Shown: piece by piece, positions 10,532-21,268 of the stretch
Layout: every line of letters begins with the position of its first letter
Numbering within the stretch: the first letter of the stretch is position 1
From: Nilaparvata lugens
Lineage: Eukaryota; Arthropoda; Insecta; Hemiptera; Delphacidae
Direction: 5' to 3'
Assembly: GCF_014356525.2 (NCBI RefSeq)
Contig: NC_052507.1
Location: 40,102,368 to 40,166,367, forward strand
DNA length: 64,000 nucleotides
The notes under the pieces: model-generated
The model's input: the letters and a program-made list of their open reading frames with translations, nothing else
What the model was told of the DNA's origin: nothing
The model's database searches: none
Translations under genes and position numbers: made by a program

Positions 10532-11157
10532 AAAACAATTAGTTGTGGCAGATTAGCATCCTGGGAAATGGAGCCGACACATGGCTGAGTAATGTTGGTC
10601 TGTTTGAGAGGATCACAGACCAGTCACAGACCGGCGGCAACTATAATCTGCCTCTTGTTCGGTTCGGCACTTGTAAAATGGAGTTGCCTCCTGTAGTTAG
10701 TCTCCTGACACCAAGTTGTTCTGACTTCAGTGCTAGTTTCTAATTTGTCTGTCACTGATAACAATTTCCTCAAATTAATCGAATTTTCCCCCTCAAGCTA
10801 AAAGGACAAAGTTGTATGAAGTGTGTTCGTTCATATAAGAGGCATGTAGGCACCCTTGAGAAATTTATATATTTTAATTTAAATACGATACGAAAGGTTT
10901 GTGAAGGAATGATAGAATTGAAGTAGATTCAAGGTGTATGTGAATTCCATTCCAAAAATAATGTACGTATGAGACTTCACTGACTTATCTAAGACATGAT
11001 GATAACTGGAAAATCTCTAAATGAAACTGAGTTGAATCTGAGATCTCTTCTTTATCTGGAATAACTGGATACCTGAAAAATCTTAGAATGAAACTGAATT
11101 GAATCCTAGATCTTAGTCCAGTCAAGGAAATATTATATAGGGAGACGTTGGGAAGAC
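10532..11157. other. Intergenic sequence, no gene recognised
   Basis: Nothing recognised. A plus-strand frame at 10543-10743 is short and has no family signature. Confidence 0.4.
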
Positions 11158-12060
11158 AAGTTTTGACCCCGCCGCTCTGTTAAAGGTAGTAAGGAGGTAA
11201 ACATAACAAAAGTCCCCACCCCTACCACCTGTGCTAAGGGGTTGGGGGTGGTTCAAAGGTACCATTCTTTGGTTTCTCGCATAGAAATGTAAAACTATGT
11301 ATCCTAAGGACTTGACTGTCTCATAACAAATTGAAGCTTACATAAATTCCTACAATATTCATTTCACAACTTTTTTTATATCTCCTCTAGCTTTCGAGAT
11401 ATCCGCTCTTGAAGGTGTGACATTTTTGAAAAAAAAACACGTTTGCCACCAAATTTTATGTATTTTTGTTCTTATAACTGTTTAAAAATCGATGGAAAAT
11501 CAATGTTTATCATGAGCTTAAAGAGCATTGAAATCTCTTCAATTAGATGTATAATTTCACACTTTTACGAATTTCCCTACATCTTTTGCAGCAGCTTTAG
11601 TGTTGAGTGTGAAATCTCCATTTTCGTAACAATAGACTAATTGACAAAGGAATTTTGAGGGAATGTTTTAAATATAATTTTTGACTTTGCAGCTTTGTTG
11701 AGACTAGTTAGGAGGAGAACATATCAAAAGTCCCCATTCCTAAATCTTGCGCTAAGGGGATGAGGGTGGCTAAAAGTTGAATTTTCTCGCGTTTTGCTGC
11801 CTCGCTCATATCTTGAAAACAATGCGTTCAACCGACATAACTAACTATTCAAAAATGAGGCTTAATGAATTCTCTACACTTTTCGTTTTGTCCTTTCATT
11901 GTTATTGCACCTTCAATGTAGGGGGTGAAATTTTCATTGCTGCAACAATTGATCGTTTGACAATGACATTTGAAGGGAATGTCTGTGACACAATTTTCCA
12001 CTTTCTAGTTAGTAGGTGAACATAGCGAAAGTGCGCACCTACATCCTCTCTGTTGAAGGT
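11158..12060. repeat. Degenerate tandem repeat, roughly 2-3 units
   Basis: A block with GGAGGTAAACATAACAAAAG, TCCCCACCCCTA and GCTAAGGGGTTGGGGGTGG at about 11190-11255 recurs in altered form at 11707-11775. Part of it occurs a third time near 12010-12050 (GGTGAACATAGCGAAAGTGCG). Intervening parts also correspond (TTTCTCGC, CAGCAGCTTTAGTGTTGAGTG versus a GCACCTTCAATGTAGGGGGTG-like segment). Unit length is about 320-530 bp and divergence is high. No protein is supported. Confidence 0.55.
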
Positions 12061-12140
12061 GTGGAACCGCTGAGTTGACACTTGTTGCAGCAATGAAAAA
12101 TTCACCCCCTACATTGAAGCTGCTATAACAATGAAAGGAA
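11893..12140. repeat. Inverted repeat with arms of about 57 bp
   Basis: The arm 11893-11949 (CCTTTCATTGTTATTGCACC, TCAATGTAGGGGGTGAA, CATTGCTGCAACAA) is present inverted at 12082-12140 with few changes. The spacer is about 130 bp. The arms straddle the last tandem unit, which suggests an inverted partial duplication. Confidence 0.7.
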
Positions 12141-12749
12141 AACTTGGAATAGTAGAATAATTACAACATTTCAAATAGAATTCAATGCTCTACAAACCTA
12201 CGATGAGCATCAGTTTTTATGATGCATTGTTGGAGAGTGATAAGCCCTGAAAGAGCAAAACATTGGATAAAAACCTGTTATTTTACAAATTACACACATT
12301 CAAGAGCAAATATCTCGGTAACTGTTGGGAATATCACAAAATTCTACCAAACGAAAAGTGTAGAAAATTTATCAAGCTCCATTTTTGGAATAGTTAGTTA
12401 GGTTTGTTTTCTTAGATATTATAAACGATTGATTGTAAGTATTTGATACTCCTCATGAACCCGTTCGACAATTATCAATACTATAGTCAATGTAGAACAA
12501 CTCACTCCTAAAAATTGACTCATCGAGGTTTTCCACCAACAAGTTACAGCAAATCCCTACCATAATTAAGTGCTATGAGAATTTTATATTGTATTTTTAA
12601 TGTTAAGATCACAGCTGAGAGACAATATTTTTGATTGGGGATAATTTACAACTATAAAAGTACACTTGTTCAATCTTACCCGATGATGATGTAGATAATC
12701 ATTAAGCGTTCATTGTCATTATAATATTAGAAAAAAATTGTTAAGCTCC
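12141..12749. other. AT-rich intergenic sequence
   Basis: Nothing assignable. It leads into the LINE fragment that starts near 12750. Confidence 0.4.
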
Positions 12750-13530
12750 TACATTGAAATTGCAATTTGTTAACTTTGATCAAAATTTAAATTGGAACTT
12801 CCACATTCAAAGCTTGCATAAGAGCATGAAATCATCATTAAGAACGTTTTATCTCTTGAACAATTTTTGTGATCCTAATCTCTTAAGAATATCATATTTT
12901 GCACTAGTACAATCCAGCCTGCAGTATGAGATTCTCAGCTGGTAGGGTGCTTGTAAGAGTTACCTTGAAAAGTGAAAAGCTGAAAATATCTCAGAATAAT
13001 ATAATTCGTATAATGTGCAATGGTACTTGTAGAGAAAGTTCTTTTCCATTATATTCCTTCATAAGAGCATTACCTCTACAACATCTATTTGTATATAAAG
13101 TCTTAAAAGCTATTCTATGCTGGCAATACTGGTACAGAGAATTGATATTCCAATACAAGAAGAATCACACAAAGAATGTTTCTTCTACCAAAAGTCAATA
13201 AATCAATTTTCAAGCAATCGTACCAATATGTAGCTCCAAAATACTTCAATCAATTACCATACGAAATTAAATCATCTGAAAATATTGAATATTTTTTAAA
13301 ACTTTCAAGAGTTCGGCTATATGTCTTTCCGAAAATTACTTTTTCTTGATGCAACACTGACATAAGTATGAATATTCATATAAAGAAGTAGGAACTAATA
13401 ATAAACAGATTCAACATTTAAGCCGTTCTCCTGGTGACAAATGATTTTGTCGGAGAAGGCTCAGTTGTTGAAATTAATTGTGCTAGGCCCTGAGGTCTGC
13501 GGACTTGAATCGTATCAATAAAGTGATCCC
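12750..13530 (+). pseudogene. LINE b: 3' fragment of a non-LTR retrotransposon
   Basis: Plus-strand coding remnants read DQNLNWNFHIQSLHKSMKS, LRTFYLLNNFCDPNLLRISY, FALVQSSLQYEILSWGA, then LKISQNNIIRIMCN. After a frame change come YVAPKYFNQLPYEIKSS and a terminal block ending near 13348. This is the region C-terminal to the reverse transcriptase palm in Jockey/CR1-like ORF2 proteins. A 3' UTR with AATAAA follows to about 13530. The catalytic domain is missing, and at least two frame breaks show it is dead. The A-tail expected on the plus strand is not seen because a second LINE tail begins right there. Confidence 0.65.
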
Positions 13531-13904
13531 TTTTTTTTTTTTTTAGATCACGTCCTAAAGACTCCAGTCATGGAGTATAAGACAAGTCATGTTATTACAT
13601 AATAATTCTAACACTAAGTAATTCAACCTAGTTTAGGTTTGAAAGGAATTCTTGTACACTATAAAAAGCTCTATCAACTAAATATTTTTTCATTTGTTTT
13701 TTTGAAAATCTTCAAATCATCATTACTTTTCAAGATTTGAGGTAGCTTGTTATAAAATTTATAACTACCAATATAATCTGGTTTTTGTTCAAATAACCTA
13801 CTATTGTGACCCATTATATGATAATCTGCTCTGTTCCGCGTATTATACTCATGAACATCTGAATTCTGGATCACACCACTCGTTTTCACATGCATTACAA
13901 CTCA
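13531..13904 (-). pseudogene. LINE 3' fragment, tail-to-tail with LINE b
   Basis: On the minus strand, 13895-13674 encodes HEYNTRNRADYHIMGHNSR and YKFYNKLPQILKSNDDLKIF, the C-terminal signature of non-LTR ORF2 proteins. A short 3' UTR and a poly(A) tail follow (T run at 13531-13545 on the plus strand). The upstream coding edge at 13904 coincides with the start of the outer family-2 Helitron, which appears to have inserted into this LINE. Confidence 0.65.
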
Positions 13905-14439
13905 TCTCTATACTTATAAAAGGCTAAGCCCCGACAGACTGAAATCACACCACATCCCAAACTACTGAGCCTAAAAACTTGATATTTTGCACGATTGTTT
14001 ATGGTAGCCTGAAAACATCCACTGAGAAAGGATTTTCAGAAATTTGCCCCCCTGAGGGAGCTGGGGCCCCCCCAAAATTTTGTACTTTTGAACCGCTCAT
14101 TTCACAGCAAAGTCATGAAGAACTTTTTTGTTCAGCTACGAAAAAAAATTAGATCTATACAGAAAAATTTCGATCAAGAGCACAGGGGGGTCCAGGAGAG
14201 GGCATTTTTCGAAAATTTTGATGTAAAATCACACTACAGCTCAAACTAATTGTCCTACAGACTTGAAACTTTGCACAAATATTCTTCAAACATGCTAGAC
14301 GTGCACTAAGAACGGATTTTGAGATATTTTGCCTCTAAGAGTTTCAAAGGATGAAAAAGGATCCTATTAAGTAAGGTTATGAACATGGTAAGGTGAGTGC
14401 CATATGGAAATGAGATAATTTATTTATTGACATGTGATA
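13905..14439 (+). mobile_element. Helitron family 2, outer copy, 5' part
   Basis: It starts TCTCTATACTTATAAAAGG immediately after A at 13904, a standard Helitron 5' terminus. It is colinear with 14440-14956 up to GACATGTGATA, where the inner Helitron interrupts it. The interrupted sequence resumes at 16976 with TTCTAACATATGTTG, exactly what the inner copy carries at the same point (about 14955-14980). Beyond about 17005 the two copies no longer align, so the outer copy's 3' end is not located. Confidence 0.8.
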
Positions 14440-16975
14440 TCTCTATACTTATAAAAGGCTAAGCCACGACAGACTGAAATCACACCACAGCCCAAACTAC
14501 TGAGCCTAAAAACTTGAAATTTTGCACGATTGTTTATGGTAGCCTGAAAACATCCACTAAGAAAGGATTTTCGGAAATTTGCCCCCCTGAGGGAGCTGGG
14601 GCCCCCCAAAATTTTGTACTTTTTCACCGCTCATTGCACAGCAAAGTCATGAGGAACTTTTTTGTTCAGCTACGAAAAAAAAATTAGATCTATGCAGAAA
14701 AATTTCGATCAGGAACACAGGGGGGTCCAGGAGAGGGCATTTTTCGAAAATTTTGATGTAAAATCACACTACAGCTCAAACTAATTGTCCTACAGACTTG
14801 AAACTTTGCACAAATATTCTTCAAACATGCTAGACGCGCACTAAGAACGGATTTTGAGATATTTTGCCTCTAAGGGTTTCAAAGGATGAAAAAGGATCAT
14901 ATTTAGTAAGGTTATGAACATGGTAAGGTGAATGCCATATGGAACTGAGATATATTGACACATGATATTCTAACATATGTTATAATCATTGGAAAGCTTA
15001 AAATAATTTCATCAATCAGCTGATCGAATTTAATTTTCCATGAATCAAAAGCGCTAGCTTGCCACGTGTTTGTTCCATTGTTGTATGAGTCTCATACATT
15101 CCGATTACAACAGAGCACAGATATTTTCTTTGGTTAGGAGTTTGTTGATAATTCTTTTTTTCAAATTTTATTGCAAAAAAATCACATTGAAAAATTTCTT
15201 AATAGACAACAAGATTACAAAAACAAGATATCAAACATAAACCTATATTCATTTGTAGCATGGCCAGAAAAAGGCAAACTTGAGTACTAGCTGTGAGTTC
15301 ATTCAATATAACTCATATTTTTGTGTTAATATTTTGTGAACAAGAAGTACGAGTTGATAAGAGATGTAAGTAATATCTTTTATTTGATCTAAATGGTTAT
15401 TCATATTGTAGTAGTCGGGGTCACTTCAAAGTTTTTTTTTTTGTAGCTAATAAATGTCATACGTATTGATTGTCCATAATGTAAGTGATTAAACTAATCA
15501 AAATTAATGGCTTACTGGTCCTTCACAGAATTTATAGTATTCCTGGTGATTGAGCCTGTCTTTTTTCAGTGTTGACTATTAATAATAAAGCTTTATTCAC
15601 AACTAGCTTACCTGGCGAACTTTGTACTGCCAAAAGTCAATGTACACTTCACTCTATTTGGTGAATCATGAAATTTATCTGACAATCAATATTTTCATTC
15701 AATTCTAAATACGGACTTCCTATGTACTTAGAATTGCAGCATTCATTATTCCCAAAACATATTCTTCTCAATCAATTGGTAGTAATATCTAACAGTAAAG
15801 TGTTGAATTAAAAAAAAAAAAAATAGATAGGATAAATTAGTTTTTCAAAGATGAGTTCAATGTTTTCATAGTTGTTGATTGTCAATAGATGGTCCAGGAA
15901 ATATGCGATGTACGATGTATCATCACCAGGAATTACATATTCTTTCCATCTTCCATTTTAGGATTTTCAGGATGAAAATAAGCTAAGCTAAATTCAGAAA
16001 AATTGTGAATTATTCTGACATTCTTCAGTAATAATAAATCCAATATGAACAACTCTCTTCCATGAGGTGAATAATTTTTTCCCAACATTTTCCGGTTACT
16101 CAATGATAGTTATTGTATATTTTGGGAGTGATAATTATTTGTATAGGTCTTCTAAGGAACCATTATCTACAGCTGGTACCAATCAACTACACTTCAACTC
16201 CAAACTACCGTTGTAATACCAGTAGCCTACACAATTTATCATAGGGTGGCGTGTTTATTACAGCTGGTAACTTTAGATGCTAAATCATATTATCTCAATA
16301 TGATCTTGAATCATGATCATCTTTCCGTTCTGCTAGGCCGACAATTTCGAAAACATAGGTCTGTAAAATAGATTAATAAATAATTATTATTAGCCACCCT
16401 ATTAAAATTTCTGGTCAGAAACCATCCCCAATATTCACACAACATATTCCCAGAGTTTCATGCCGTTATGTCAAGTATTTTTCAAGTCATAGGGAACAAA
16501 CACACAGACATTCATTTTTTATATATATAGAAGATAGAAGATTTCATTCGGCTCAAACAAAAGCCTCTCTAAATGGAGGTAGAATAAGGTTGACAACTTT
16601 CAGTTCTGTTGTTTTAACATTTTTTTTTAAATCACTTTCAAAAAGTTCATGTAGTACCTACTATTGTGTTTGAGACACTTCTGGCGCTATCATAGTTTCA
16701 CAACTATTCTGTTCCACACTCCTATCTCTTGCAGTCGTTAACCATATCTATAATAAAATAAAGAGTTGGCTTATACACGTATGGGATAGGAAAATTATGT
16801 TTGACCACGTCTGAACTACTGGACTAATTAACTTGAAATTTTGCTTATAGGCTAGATTCTTAATTAACCAAGAATGGTTATAGGCCTATTTTAAGTTCTT
16901 TAAAATTTCATTACGTCAAGTTTTCAGATTATCAAGTTTGAAAATAGATCCTTGCGAAGCACGGGTTCCTGCTAG
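14440..16975 (+). mobile_element. Helitron family 2, inner copy with both ends
   Basis: It starts TCTCTATACTTATAAAAGG after A at 14439 and ends GCGAAGCACGGGTTCCTG then CTAG at 16972-16975, followed by T, so both termini fit the Helitron rule. The left part (to about 15177) matches the other 5' copies. The right part (15243-16975) matches 19488-21268. No Rep/helicase frame exists in the 2536 bp, so it is non-autonomous. Its terminal 230 bp, from a TCTATAAT motif at about 16747, also occurs alone at about 33840-34053, so this element may be a fusion of two smaller units. Confidence 0.85.
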
Positions 16976-17735
16976 TTCTAACATATGTTGTAATCATTGG
17001 AAATAACAAAATAATATGATAGAAATTCAAAAAAGAACATCTGTTCTATTATTGCTTTCTACCTGATTCCTCTCAACCTCAATAATATTGTTCTGATAAT
17101 TGATAAATATGTTTAATAATATTATAAATTAATAATCAATCATTATCATTAATATAATACCGTAATAGTATTGTTTTGGTAATCAATAAATATTTTTATT
17201 TTCACAAACTCTGTATAATTTATAATGGTGAATGTGAAACAGCTGCATCAAAGAAATTATCTCAAAAACATATGTTTTGAAAAACCATAGTTTTGAACTT
17301 CGTTTTCCTGATGCAATGTATAAGCCTACACGTGGCATGTATGATTAATTTTTCAGCTAGAACAGTTTTTTGAGACTGCTAAATAAACGTCTACAGTTTT
17401 ATCAATGCTGTATCGGCAATTTAAAAACGCATGCAGTTGATATGTCTTTAAATAAAGGTGTTGTTGATATCTACATGATAATTATTCTCTACCATTTTAT
17501 TTAATTAAAATTTCAAAATTATTCAAGCCTTGATAGAATGATTGACTCACTGTACAGTCAGTCGAAAATTTTTATATTGAAATGAGGGGTATTTTGGCAA
17601 GCTGAACAAAAGAGTAAGGTCCTATGCACCTTTTTGATATTATTTCTTCAAATGAAAAATGACTTTTGTGGGTTGTCTAAACTCCCCCTGAAAGAGAACT
17701 ATTCATTTTATCCTATCTTTTAGTAAAATAACAAT
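16976..17735. repeat. Repeat R, copy 1, following the outer Helitron
   Basis: The first 25-30 bp belong to the outer Helitron. From about 17018 to 17735 the sequence is an inverted match to 34070-35395. Landmarks are TATTATTGCTTTCTACCTGAT, CCTCAATAATATTG, GAATGTGAAACAGCTGCATC, TGCATC/GATGCA blocks, CTGTACAGTCAGTCGAAAAT, GAGGGGTATTTTGGCAAGCT and GTAAAATAACAATGA. The copy at 34-35 kb carries an extra 0.67-kb element; this one is uninterrupted. No coding function is visible. Confidence 0.65.
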
Positions 17736-18200
17736 GATTTCTGCATTGAATAACACCTATCTTGCCAACAAGAATCGAACTCTTTGTGAATTTAGATATG
17801 ACCTACATTTTAGATTTATATAATTCTATTAATAAATTCATGGGAATTGAAGTACTATTTTCAGTTAGTTGATGATTAGTTAATGAAATTTATTATCAAT
17901 AGAGAAAATGATTAAAATTTTATCAATACAGAATTAGTTGAATCAATTGTCGATGTAGGTACTGAGTTCTTGGTCAACAATAATTCAACATTGGTATTAA
18001 TCCAATCATTATTTTTTTCAGAAGTTATTTCATTTGAATTAGAAAATATTTATAAGCTCCTATCAATTTATCATGCGTAACAATGAATTCTTCAAAACAT
18101 GAATTTAATCAAATAAAAAATTGCCAATAGGTACTTCTGTATTCATGTTCGCATGTTTTCCACTTGTGATGGATAGCCAAAATGTTGTGGAGCGAGCTGC
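17736..18200. other. AT-rich intergenic sequence
   Basis: No gene or repeat recognised. Confidence 0.4.
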
Positions 18201-18464
18201 ACGGTGAATTATAATCGAGGGCTCTGATTGGCTGAAAAGTTCAGCATTCGGAGTGAGGTGAGGCGAGCAGTTAGAACAGAGGCAAGCGGCACGGCTTGAT
18301 TTTTAACATTATGAAACATATGCTATTGTTCATTGAAAGGAAAGATGTTCGGAGGAATGCACGGTTTGCTGCGCGGTTCGAGGTTGGTTCGGCATGTGTG
18401 GACGCACCTTTAGTTGCTACAGGACATTTATACAGATCACAGGCCAAAGCAACATAATAATCTA
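18201..18464. other. Possible end of a TIR-type DNA element
   Basis: A G+C-richer stretch ends in GTGTGGACGCACCTTTAG at about 18397-18414. Read inverted, this resembles the terminus of MITE-like elements common in insects (CTAAAGGTGCGTCCACAC). No matching second end or target duplication was found, and the sequence soon runs into the microsatellite, so this is only a possibility. Confidence 0.3.
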
Positions 18465-19456
18465 TCTTCTTTTTCTTCTTCTTGTTCTTCTTCTTTTCCT
18501 TCTTCTTCTGCTTCTTCTTCTTCTTCTTCTTCTTCTTCTTCTTCTTCTTTTCTCTTCTTCTTCTTCTCTTCTTCTTCTTCTTTTTCTTCTCTTCTTCTTC
18601 TTCTTTTCTTCTTCTTCTTCTTCTCTTCTTCTTCTTCTTCTTCTTCTTCTTCTTCTTCTTCTTTCTTCTTCTTCTTCTTCTTCTTCTTCTTCTTCTTTCT
18701 TCTTCTTCTTCTTCTTCTTCTCTTCTTCTTCTTCTTCTTCTTCTCTCTTCTTCTTCTTCTTCTTCTTCTTCTTCTCTTCTTTTCTTCTTCCTTCTTCTTC
18801 TCTTCTTCTTCTCTTTTCTTCTTCTTCTTCTTCTCTTCTTCTTCTTCTTTCTTCTTCTTCTTCTTCTTCTTCTTCTTCTTTCTTCTTCTTCTTCTTCTTC
18901 TTTTCTTCTTCTTCTTCGTCTTCTTCTTTTCTTCTTCTTCTTTCTTCTTCTTTTCTTCTTCCTCTCTTCTTCTTCTTCTTCTTCTCTTCTCTTCTCTTTT
19001 CTTCTTCTTCTTTTCTCTTCTTCTTCTTCTTTTCTTCTTCTTCTTCTTCTTCTTTTCTTCTTCTTCTTCTTCTCTTCCTCCTTCTTCTTCTTCTTCTTTC
19101 TTCTTCTTCTTCTTCTTCTTCTTCTTCGCTTCTCTTCTTCTTCTTACTCTTCTTCTTCTTCTTCTTCTTCTTTTCTTCTTCTTCTTCTTTTCTTTTCTTC
19201 TTCTTCTCTTCTTCTTCTTCTTCTTCTTCTTCTTCTTCTTCTTCTTCTTCTTCTCTTCTTTTCTTCTTCTTCTTCTTCTTCTTCTTCTTCTTCTTCTTCT
19301 TCTTCTTCTTCTTCTTCTTCTTCTTCTTTTCTTCTTCTCTTTCTTCTTCTTCTTCTTCTTCTTCTCTTCTTCTCTTCTTCTTCTTCTTCTTCTTCTTCTT
19401 CTTCTTCTTCTTCTTCTTCTTCTTCTTCTTCTTCTTCTTCTTCTTCTTCTTCTCTT

Positions 19457-19486
<30 letters not shown>
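18465..19486. repeat. Giant CTT/TTC polypyrimidine microsatellite
   Basis: About 1 kb of nearly pure TTC/CTT triplets, broken every few dozen bases by single-base changes such as CTCTTC or TTTTC that shift the register. The plus strand is almost entirely pyrimidine. Three long overlapping open frames of Ser, Phe and Leu result from the repeat and are not genes. It abuts the left edge of the Helitron copy at 19487. Tracts like this can form triplex structures and are prone to slippage and assembly error. Confidence 0.97.
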
Positions 19487-19488
<2 letters not shown>

Positions 19489-21268
19489 CTACATTTATTT
19501 GTAGCGCGGCCAGAAAAAGACAAGTTTGAGTACTAGCCGTAAGTTTATTAAATATAACTCAATATATTTATTTTTTGTTAATATTTTGTGAATAAAAATT
19601 ACAAGTTGATGAGAGATGCAAGTATTCCTTATATTTGATCCAAATGGTTATTCATAATACAGTAGTCGGGGTCACTGCAATCAAAATTTTTTTATTCTGT
19701 ACGGTACCGCTAATAGATTTCATACGTATTGATTGTCCATAATGTATCCAGTGTCCATAATGGAAGTAATTGAACTACTCAAAATTAATGGCTTACTGGT
19801 CCCTCATAGATTTATAGTATTCCTGGTGATTGAGCCTGTCTTTTTCAGCGTTGTCTATTAATAGTAAAGATTAATTTACAATAAGCTTACCCAGCGAACT
19901 TCGTACCGCTAATGTATCTCATGTTACACTTGACTTTATTTGGTGAATCATAAAATTTATCCGACAATCAACATGTTCATTTACATCTCAATACGGACTT
20001 CCTATGTGCTTAGTCATGCAGCATTCATTATTCAGAAAACATATTATTCTTCTCAATCAATTGATAGTAATATCTATCAGTAAAGTTTTCAATTAAAAAA
20101 AGGGTTATATCAGTGTTTCAAAGAAAAATATTCAATGTTTTCATAGCTGTAGATTGTCGATATATGGATATGGTCCAGGCATATGCGATGTACGATGATC
20201 CACAGCAAATTCCATATTATTCCATTTAGGATGAATATAAGCTAAGCTAAATTCAAAAATTGTCAATTATTCTTTCATTCTTCAGTAATTAATGAATGCA
20301 ATATGAATACTATACATATATACTATACAATATATATTATATATACTCTCTTTCATTAGGTGAATAATTTTTTTCAACATTTTCCAGTTTCTCAATGATA
20401 GGGGAGAGATAATTATTTGTATAGGTCTTCTAAGGAAGCATTATCAACAGCTGGTACCAATCGACTACACTTCAACTCCGAACTACCGTTTTAATACCAG
20501 TACACAATAATTCATCACAGGGCGATATGTTTATTACAGCTGGTAACTTTGGATACTAAATCATATTATCACAATATGATCTTGAATCATGATCATCTTT
20601 TCGTTCTTTAGTAGCCGCTCGGCCGAAAATTTCGAAAACATATGTCTGTAAAATGGATTAATAAATTATATTATTATTAGCCCCCCTATTAAAATTTCTG
20701 TTCAGAAACCATCCCCAATATTCACACAACATATTCCCGAAGTTTCATGCCGTTATGTCAAGTAGTTTTCAAGTCTACAGGGAACAAAAACACAAACACA
20801 CACAAACAGACATTCATTTTTTTATAAATAATTTCCATTCGGCTCAACAAAAGCCTCTCCAAATGAAGGTAGAATGATAAGGATTCAGTTCTGTTGTTTT
20901 AACATTTTTCAAATCACTTTCAAAAAGTTCATGTAGTACCTTCTATTGTGTTTGAGACACTTCTGGCGCTATCATAGTTTCACCACTATTCTGTTCCACA
21001 GACCTATCTCTTGCAGTCGTTAACTATATCTATAATAATTATAAAAAGTAAAGAGCTGGCTTATGCACGTACAGGATAGGGAAATTATGTTTGACGCATC
21101 ATCAAGTCTGAACTACTGGACTAATTAACTTGAAATTTTGCTTATAGATTCTTAATTAACCAAGGATAGTTAAAAGGCCTATTCTCAATTCTTCAAAATT
21201 TCATTACGTCAAGTTTTCATTTTGTCAAGTTTTAAAATAGATCCTAGCGAAGCACGGGTTCTTGCTAG
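19487..21268 (+). mobile_element. Helitron family 2, 3' copy, 5' end replaced by microsatellite
   Basis: It is colinear with 15243-16975: GTAGCGCGGCCAGAAAAAG, CAGTAGTCGGGGTCACT, CTCAATCAATTGATAGTAAT, TTATTACAGCTGGTAACTTT and CTTCTGGCGCTATCATAG. It ends AGCGAAGCACGGGTTCTTG then CTAG at 21265-21268, followed by T. The left end has no TC terminus and starts straight from the CTT tract. An internal A|TCTATAAT start-like motif at 21029 may mark a separate 240-bp Helitron. The right end lands inside LINE c coding sequence. Confidence 0.8.

Noticed and set aside
18394..19536. Three overlapping open frames of 340-380 codons
   Set aside because: They consist almost wholly of Ser, Phe and Leu from the CTT/TTC microsatellite, and occur in all three frames at once.
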